Of a stretch of 64,000 bases of DNA, positions 56,240 to 64,000 are shown piece after piece (the stretch's first letter is position 1; each line of letters opens with the position of its first letter). This stretch comes from Daphnia carinata. Lineage: Eukaryota > Arthropoda > Branchiopoda > Diplostraca > Daphniidae. A model generated the notes under the pieces. That model saw only the letters and a list, made by a program, of their open reading frames with translations, did not search any database and was not told where the DNA came from. The position numbers were made by a program, and so were the translations under genes. The stretch covers positions 3,138,679 through 3,202,678 of the forward strand of contig NC_081337.1 in assembly GCF_022539665.2 (NCBI RefSeq), in the 5' to 3' direction.

Positions 56240-58988
56240 GGTACAAATAAATTTCAAAGGACAGAGAAAAGGAAATGTTCTTCTTTCGGACCATTTAAGC
56301 ATTTTATCCTCAAAAAAGAAAACAAGAAAAGGAAAAACTGTTGGCTACGTATAATCACCGGGTAATAACAAACGGTGTTGTCGACACGGCAAGAAGAAAA
56401 AAAAAACCGCGACACAGTGGGCCCATTGCTGACCCATCGGACCCAACGGGCCGCCCTATTGTAATTCTACGCTGAGGATGGCTGACAACACACGAATAAC
56501 ACTTTCTTGTCTTTTTTTTTTTCCGCCATAGAAAAGAAAAAGGGAAACATATTTTTGGGTGCTTCTTTTATAGGAACCCCATCTATTATTATTACTGCTA
56601 TTTTTCTCGTTGGGCTTTGCGGCGCTCCTTTTTAAAAACCGTGTTTTCCCTTTTTCTTGTTTCCCTCGAAATTTATTAGTGTGTTATGTGTGTGTATAGG
56701 TGCTCTTTTACCTTATTATATATAGCTAGCTGCCGGTCATCTTTTTTTTTTGTGTGTGGAGAGTCTGTCACGTCTTTTCGGAAGAAAATTCACTTGTACA
56801 TTTTTTTTTGTTTCCTGATTGCGTTCCGTTGTAAGCATCCATTAATTACGAAGAAGAAAAAAAGAGGGTCAGATGTGTAACCCCCCCAACATAGCGCGGT
56901 AGTTTTCTTCAATAGAAGCAATACACCTAGCATTTTATTTTCGTACGCAATAACGACCGTTTCAAATTGAGCGCGCTTTGGCGCTACTAACCCTCTTGTA
57001 TGTATAAAAAGAAACGCGCCTAACAAAAATTCAAACGCTAGGGGTGACAAGCTTAATTCTGATTTGATTAAAAAGGAAAAATTTATACAAAAAAAAAACG
57101 GACGCGAATTACAGCACGGTGTCAAAAGATGCGATAGCTGCGAGAGGTTTACCACTAACGGGCAGAAAACAAGAGGAGACCGTTGCAATAACAACGACCC
57201 CAAAAAGGCAATAGAGAAAAGAACCCCCCTCCTTGCACTCTTCTCTTTGTCGAAATAATGACTATCATTTGCCCTGGAATGATGAAGGAAAAAGAAAAGG
57301 AGCCTGCAGTACTACAATAACGTTGGTTGTTATGTGTGTTTTCTTTCGTTGGTCCTTTTTTTCTTTAAAAAAAAAAATAAACCATTCCGCTAAATTCGCT
57401 GATTCAAACCAATTGCGTTTCGTAATCATCTCTTGGCCGACTCGCTAAATAACTATTTGGTGGGTTTGATATAAAAGACGCTCCGGCTGAATGAGAATAT
57501 GAAACTGTCGCGGCCATTTTTATTGTTTAAATTTTTTTTAGGTTAATTAACGTTTGTAAGAAAAAGCGAGGGAAATGTTCTGTGTGTGCGCGTTTCGTAT
57601 TTTCAATTGAAAATACGTCTGGTACACACACATGTCTTTGTGTGTTCTTCATTTGTTTGAAACACATTTTTTTTTTCTCTCCCTTTGTTGTTTTTCAATT
57701 TTCTGATGCCGACGCACGGTAAGGTGTTACAAGAATCCGCCGACACAGGGAGTGCAAATGTTGGGTCTAATGACGGGGCATTATCATTTTTATTTCCTTT
57801 TTTTTCCAAGCCAAAAAAAAAAAAAAGGAAAACGCAACAGGAGAGAGAGAAAAAAAAATGTAGAGAAATTCGGTCGCCCCGCTGTTCAGCTAATTTGATC
57901 AAATTTCAAAAAAAGACCCCCTCCACCAACGCAGTCCATTGTAAAAGTTAGCTTCTGTGACTCTTTAGCTACTATAGCTTAAATAATGATATCATTCGCC
58001 GACACAACAATAACCTCCATAAGAAAAGAAGAAAGCAACAAACCCAAATAATAATTTTTTTTTAAGAGACACTGAAAACCTTCATCACGCGTTTTCTTTT
58101 CCCCTCTTTTTCTTGAATGGCATGACGAAAAATACCCCACCAAAGAAAAAAAGCCTTGCGTGCTATATTAAATATATCAGGTGAAACGAGAAGAAAAAAA
58201 AGGGCCACGTAACAAGAAAACAACTCGTCTCGATTGCTTGTAAGGCCTTTGTTCCAACTCCGGAGGTCCCTAACATGGTAATCAAGTAAAAAAAAAAAGG
58301 GCTACGAATAGAAAACGAGAAGAGCAAGAAACGGTAATCATGGCAAGTAAAAAGAAAGGAATATTCGGTAAGAACAAACGTAGAATTGAGGGAAGAAAAA
58401 TTTGGATTGTTTCCTTTTCGTGTGGGAAAAAAAAAACGGGAAACCAAATAAAAGGGGAGGTGGAAGAAAACAGTTGGAAAATGGCGTGACAAACTCACGA
58501 CAAATTGGGCCAGAGAATATTCAGCGGCAGCGGTGGCGTCAGCATTTTTTGACAGCTTCGCAAGAGATAATAAATTATCGGGTCGCTCGGGAGAAATGAA
58601 GAGAAATCCCAGACACCTTACTTTACTGTCTATTTGCGTTTAGAGAAGAAGAAAGGAAAGGAAAGGAAGAAAAACGAAGAATCTTCGGTGTGTATGGTAG
58701 TCACGCAAGACACGAAACCTCAAACTCGATAATGAAAGACAAATGTTGATACAAGACGGCGCTCCCTCATCTCAAGTTCTTGATTCGAACAAAGCTTTCG
58801 AGAAGCTTAGTAAATATTATAATACAAATTTGACAAGGAAAAGGGCTAGATTTCGTTAAGCATAAATGCGAAAACAGGAAAGAAATAACAGAAAGGCACA
58901 AGCAGAGCCATCTGGCAGGATGGGTTACTTCTGGAAGGACGTCATTTACTGGTATCAGTTTAAATCTACCTGTGTTTTAACCCCTAAG

Positions 58989-59676
58989 CTAAACATTTGT
59001 GCCAGTACTAACTTGATTTGGAATAACTTTAGGAAGAATTGAAATAGGGGTACTAGTTTGAGGTTCCGGTCCAGTAGTTGATTGATCTCTCCATCCTGCC
59101 ATTTCCAAGTCGATAGCTTTCTTCTCAGCATTTTCTTCTTCTTGCATCCGTTTAGCCTCTTCTATCTCATACTGATATTTCGGGGCAGTAATACCAAGGA
59201 AGTCTGCCAGGGTTTCCCCAACATAATCACAAGCCGCCAAGGCCTTTGACGACACATGTGAAAACCAAGGCATCCAAGCCATGGTTTTCTATTAAAAGAA
59301 GAATAACAGATAAGTAAGGTTTTGTAAGATTCATATCAGGGCTAATGAACTTACTGGATCAACAAGTGTGGAACTAGTCTGGACCTTGCAGACTCCTTCT
59401 TCATCACTGCTGTACTCTTCGTAAACGCCATCACTACAGTGAATGTACCTTTTCACCTTTCTGCCATTCTCAATTTGTAATGGCTTATCTGAACTTGCTA
59501 GTTCAGGTACAGTTGCCTCAAGATTAACTTGAACAATTGCATCGGGAACTACCATTTCCCCAAGGGTTTCACCTGCTGCACTTGACTATAAAAGGAATAA
59601 AAATTTCAGTCAAGATTTCCAAATTGACAGTAATATTAATACTTTGATATACCTTAACAGTTTGTAGTTCCTCCAT
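58989..59676 (-). CDS. Fam177a: FAM177 family protein
   Basis: Three exons, 59653-59676, 59355-59585 and 58989-59288, give 184 aa. The family signature is present in order: an acidic motif after a short beta region (RYIHCSDGVYEEYSSDEE), a Pro-Lys/aromatic hinge (LVDPKTMAWMPWF), then CDYVGETLADFLGIT followed by APKYQYEIEEAKRM. FAM177A1 in mammals is a small Golgi-associated protein with poorly known function. The first ATG (59676) follows an in-frame open stretch without another ATG; it gives the eight-residue first exon MEELQTVK. The C-terminal tail (Pro/Thr-rich) has no clear counterpart. Confidence 0.87.
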
Positions 59677-62600
59677 AAAACTAACAATTTCCGGTGACAA
59701 CGATGATAACAAAAACTCAAATTTAGATAGACTGTCACTCGATAGTAAATGTGCAGCACACGGCGGCAATCACAAAACAAATAATCAGAAAAATCGAATT
59801 GCGTTTAAAGAAAGTTGTTCAACCTCGATGACTCTTGAGATTGCAAAACTTCTCTGGCTATGGAAGGTGGGCAACTGCAGTAAAAACAACAAATCGAAAT
59901 AACCGTTGGCAACGTTGCGTAATGACTTCCTTTTGTTGATTTCCATTCCAGATAATATTTTTTTTTCTCAGTTTGGAATTGCGTAGAGAAATCAGACAGC
60001 GTAATAGCAGGAAGAATGAAAAACAGATTGGCCAATTAAACTACAGATAAGATTCACCAGCATTTGCATAATGGTACCCACTACACGCCAGTTTATTTGG
60101 AGCTCCAGGGTAAATGCTTTGTTCTTTTTTTCTGTCGGTAGAGTTCATCATCAAAGTGTCATGGTAACATTGGTCATGAATACCAAAGTGATGAAACGGT
60201 AAATGTAATAATTTTTCCGGTTGGACGAAATGGGTAAAAAAAAAATCGAAATGGAATATAAAGCATTTTTTTTTCTAACTCTCAAAGGAGTCCTTTGGTA
60301 ATCTCTGGTATTTTCATGAGCGTCCTCGCTCGTTAGAGGCTTTCAAAGTTGCTGAAGCGACTTTATCCGATCGGAATTCACATTTTCCCGGTCTAATTTC
60401 ATTATTACCTCATTCCACAGCTCGTGATGCCTGATAAGGTGAAAGAAGCTACACAAAAGATGTGAAATGCGTCGTTGAAAATGCACACATTTTTGCTCCA
60501 GCTGTATATCCACGACTTTCCTGCGTATTAAAAAGCTTGCAAGAGCGTGGGAGAGAACGAGTCTTTGAAAATTGTATGGAAAAAAAGAGGAAGGCACAAA
60601 ACGTGGAAAGGAAAAGAACACAAATGAAAGAATGGTTCCGCCCCTGTGTACGTCGAAAACATTATTACATCTACTTCACACACCACGTCTTTATTATTAC
60701 ACAAAAGCCGTGGCAACAACAACGTGCGTACGAACGTTACGCATCACTCCGTAACGGACGAACATCTTGTATGGTGGCATTTTTTTCCCTTTTTTCTGAA
60801 TAGCAGTGAAGAATTCGTGCCTCAAAGATTTTCTTTAAAAAAAAAGAAAGAGAAGAAGGTGGACGGCAAAAGATTTGGACTCTGAACTAGTCAGATTATA
60901 TCGTTTCCGTGAGAGTTTTATTGTCCTCGAAACCCTTGAGATCGTGTCGACGCATTGCAGAACCTTTCCTCTTTATTTTTAGATCAACATACTTATCCGC
61001 TTTAAATATGGAAAGACGGAATCAAACTACCGTATTTTCAAATTCAAGATCCCCTTTGTTATGTTTTATGCAATAGCACACCCATCCAACTTCTTAGTAG
61101 AATTCGCAAAATCATTTTTCTCTACATACGATTCGTTCTCTTCTCAGATTTCCCAATTTCTTTTTTTAATCCACTTAGATTTTTCTTTCTTTTCCAAAAA
61201 TGTTAGAGTTTTACACTGTAAAGCCTACTAAAATGTCGTTTCAACAACAATGATGAAATCGACTTGCGAGTAGCGTAAACGAATAACGATGGATTGGTCA
61301 CGAAGTATAAGAAAGTTTCGTAAGTAAACATGGGTACCTGAAGCAGACGGTGCCCAACTATTTAGTGGGACAATGCAAAAAAAAAAATGGAATGACGTTA
61401 GAGTTTTGTTTAGCAATGAAGAGTCCCCAACTTCCAGTCAAATAGCATCATTAAAAAATGTCACAAACTTTCTTTTCGTGGCACTGCACTGCAATAGCCT
61501 TGATCTTAACTGAAGTAATCTAAACATTTTGCAAGCATGAAAATCTACGAGAAATTCATTTCTATTGAATTTATCTCTATTGATCAATCGGTTAACGCCT
61601 CAACAAATCAAACACCAGCTAACGTATAATAAGATTGGCCTTTTTGTTGACAGGAACAATTTCATTATTCCGTGCGTGGTTAGAATGCTAGAATATAATG
61701 AACGCTTCAGGTAATATTAACAAGCAGACGACAATCAAAGTGAGTCGGTTCCGCCTGGAAGAGATTGGAAGAATAGTGCTAAATTGATGCATCGCCGTGC
61801 CCCTTTACCACTATCTTTTCTTGTTTCTAAGCAAAATTTAAGTACCTTTTCCTCTTATTTCTTGTTGGATTCAAGCTATCGTCGAACTACGAAATTTTTC
61901 CCGGGAATTTGCAAGCTTCGATAGTGGCAAGTAAGTTCTGCTTCGACTGATTTCAGGGTTTTATAATAAAAATAGAACGTTAAAAGGAAAAAGAAATATT
62001 TTAGAACTTCATTTTGTACACTTGCGACTGTGTACACTCGTTATTTCTCGTAGTCCTGAAGTTTCTTTCGCGAGACGAATCTTGTAAAACTTATTGTGAA
62101 CGGCCTCGATGGGAGACAGCCGATCGAAAAAAAAAAACAACATTGAAAAGTTGTATTTCTTTTAAGCTTTGTGTCGGCTGATGCTGGTATCAGTTCAAAT
62201 AATCGCATCAGTGTTCGCGAGCTTTTTCTAAGTGCTGTTACTTTGTCATCTATACGATATGAAAAGAAAGAAGCTTGAAACCAAGTATTTATCAATAAAA
62301 AGAGTAAGAAACCTTATACTGCCTATTTTTCACTTCACAAATTGATCAGCTATCACGAAGCAAAGCCTGCAATATTCCCAAACTAGAGGATTGAATGTCA
62401 AGACAACGCCACCGCTTCCCATCGCCACCCGCCTTTTTGTCGTGCAGTCAATCGATCTTTGCTGCCTACAACAAAGCCCTTTCTTTTTTTCTTTGTATAG
62501 AGCATTAATAAAGGACTAAAAATATCTATTCTGTTAAAAGAAATATGTCTCGAATGAAAGATGATCAACCAGAACTCTTTGATCTTTGACTTACCTTTTC

Positions 62601-64000
62601 CTTATGGCAAATAAAGGTCGCTTTAGTTACGCAAATTCTTTATCGCACTAACCTGACAAAAATAAAGAGAGCCACTTGTGATTTCAAAAAAGCAAATGCA
62701 AGTAATATTAATAACTCACTATTCACGGGTTCAATTCACGTTTATCTGATGTGATCCCCCTTCGCATCGGCAAAAAAAAAAAACTGTTTTCCTTCCCCCT
62801 GTAGACAGCGAATGAGAAAACACCAACTAAAAAGGGGGACGAAAAAGAAGTGATCAATTGATTACCATCTCTTAATAGAAACTGCCATATAGGAATACGT
62901 ACGTCACGGTATACTCTCGCTGATTGAATTGTATGAGTTCATCTCCCTGTAAGCCGCAGACGACAAGGTCTGACGTAGACGGCCTAAACAATGACTGGAG
63001 TCTTGTTTCCAACTCCGCGGCACCGAACATAATGGTGGTGATCTTTCGCAATGTACGTCGTAAGCGGAATCCCAGCTTCTTTCATAATTAATGCAGATGA
63101 TATAGTCCCTACACTTTCTCATTTGTTTAGCCGCCCCATGATGAGAGTTTCAAATTGTGTTTCTGGTTCCTCACAGATCAAAGAATATTACATGACACTA
63201 AGCTTGACAAGTGAATTTAACGATACATTAGTCTCTAACAATGCAGCGCATTAAAAACGAGTCCCGGGTATTTCAAGCGAACTGGGAAAAAATTGATACA
63301 GGCTTTTGCGTAGGTGGTTCGCCAATCACTTACTGTACCATTGCCTCGCCCGATTTTATATCCTAAAGGACTGTTGCTTATGCAAATTCAGTTACAAGTG
63401 CAGCGGGAATGTCAAAAAGATGTTAAAAGACATGCGTTAGAAATAAAAATGCAGATCTACCTTTCTTTTTCTCTCGGTGAGCTCTTTTTTTGTTACGTTT
63501 TCAACCCTTCCCTTTCTTCTTGATCAAGTCGACCATGTTTTTCGGCGAAGAGTCGTAGAGTTGCAGCTGCCTAGTACTTTTCCAAAATGCTACATGTGAC
63601 GTTTGTTCATTTCAATTCACCGTCGCATGTCTCCGAATTGGAATTTCATGGCGTTCTTCATTACATTAGACATGACAGTCTTTCAAATTAGATGAAAGGC
63701 TACAAGCAGCTTTTATTTAGACAAAGCAGCTTTCCTTATGGGGAGTTAGCAAAGATGCTTCCGTTCAGCCCGAATGATATCACCTTAATAATTCAAATAC
63801 CGGTTTGGCGAAGCAACTTGTGCGGGAGGGGAAAGCTCGCTGGCTTTTAATTACTTAATGGACTAGTTGGTTTCTAAGCAAGTCTTTCCGTTTGCGCCGT
63901 TTCCGATTCCTGACGAATGGTTTCCATGAAGTCCTCTAAATCGTCTATATATAATTAATCTTTCCACACAATCAAATGCCCGCTTTTTCTGTTCTTGTCA
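59677..64000. other. 4.3 kb with no supported gene
   Basis: Presumed FAM177 promoter near 59700-60050, then AT-rich DNA. Several open frames of 60-113 codons exist (for example on the minus strand at 60343-60621) but none shows a domain, signal peptide or consistent splice structure. An exon of a gene extending past 64000 cannot be excluded. Confidence 0.4.

Larger units (their letters stand above)
43340..58988. other. 15.6-kb homopolymer-rich region upstream of Vang, no coding exon seen
   Basis: This stretch contrasts sharply with the dense first 27 kb. It is filled with A/T runs of 8-20 bases, CA microsatellites and occasional C/G runs. Open frames are short and dominated by Phe, Lys and Ser from homopolymers; none forms a plausible exon. 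Vang is the only gene whose 5' end faces it, so it may hold 5' UTR exons, a long first intron or developmental enhancers. That is inference. FAM177 lies at its far edge with its 3' end towards it. Confidence 0.5.

Noticed and set aside
60343-60621. Minus-strand open frame of 92 codons
   Set aside because: No signal peptide, domain or repeated family pattern; neighbouring frames of similar length occur on the other strand.

Overview
This is a 64-kb eukaryotic nuclear window. I infer a cladoceran crustacean close to Daphnia. The evidence is introns of about 55-75 bp, compact gene spacing, a chemosensory ionotropic receptor of the divergent crustacean type, and arthropod-like orthologues (Pez, me31B, Vang, mRpS2). 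There are no bacterial operons, phage genes or CRISPR arrays. Protein genes were rebuilt exon by exon by requiring GT-AG (rarely GC-AG) junctions, frame conservation and family homology; exon coordinates are in each entry. Species identity is inference.

Region 1 (1-6.2 kb): two tRNA-Arg-like elements, an intact 9-exon ionotropic receptor (minus strand), and a 12-exon chloride-dependent alpha-amylase (minus strand) with an 8-nt microexon and a TATA box.

Region 2 (7-27.5 kb) is gene dense and mostly housekeeping: IntS11 (+), DUSP19-like phosphatase (-), PUSL1-like pseudouridine synthase (-), SdhB (+), SMIM12 (-), the FERM-PTP Pez (+), the DEAD-box RNA helicase me31B/DDX6 (+) with two related box C/D snoRNA-like sequences in consecutive introns, mitochondrial ribosomal protein S2 (-), FAM32A (-), and an RS-rich NKAPD1-like nuclear protein (+). 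Many neighbours are divergent with short shared upstream regions (amylase/IntS11, PUSL1/SdhB, SMIM12/Pez, FAM32A/RS protein). Others converge with short 3' gaps (IntS11/DUSP19, SdhB/SMIM12, me31B/mRpS2). The PUSL1 and DUSP19 reading frames overlap by 62 nt on the same strand.

Region 3 (28.3-33.6 kb): a non-coding, nearly symmetrical foldback repeat. Six copies of a core unit on each arm face each other around 30.87 kb. A small GC-richer hairpin motif occurs at the left edge, centre and right edge.

Region 4 (33.6-64 kb): AT-rich DNA packed with poly(A)/poly(T) runs and (CA)n microsatellites. It holds one large gene, the planar cell polarity protein Van Gogh (Vang, minus, 39.4-43.3 kb), and one small gene, FAM177 (minus, 59.0-59.7 kb). 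The 15.6 kb upstream of Vang shows no coding exon I can support and may be 5' UTR intron or regulatory DNA.

The most novel-looking items are the foldback element, the snoRNA pair, the 8-nt microexon and the overlapping PUSL1/DUSP19 frames.
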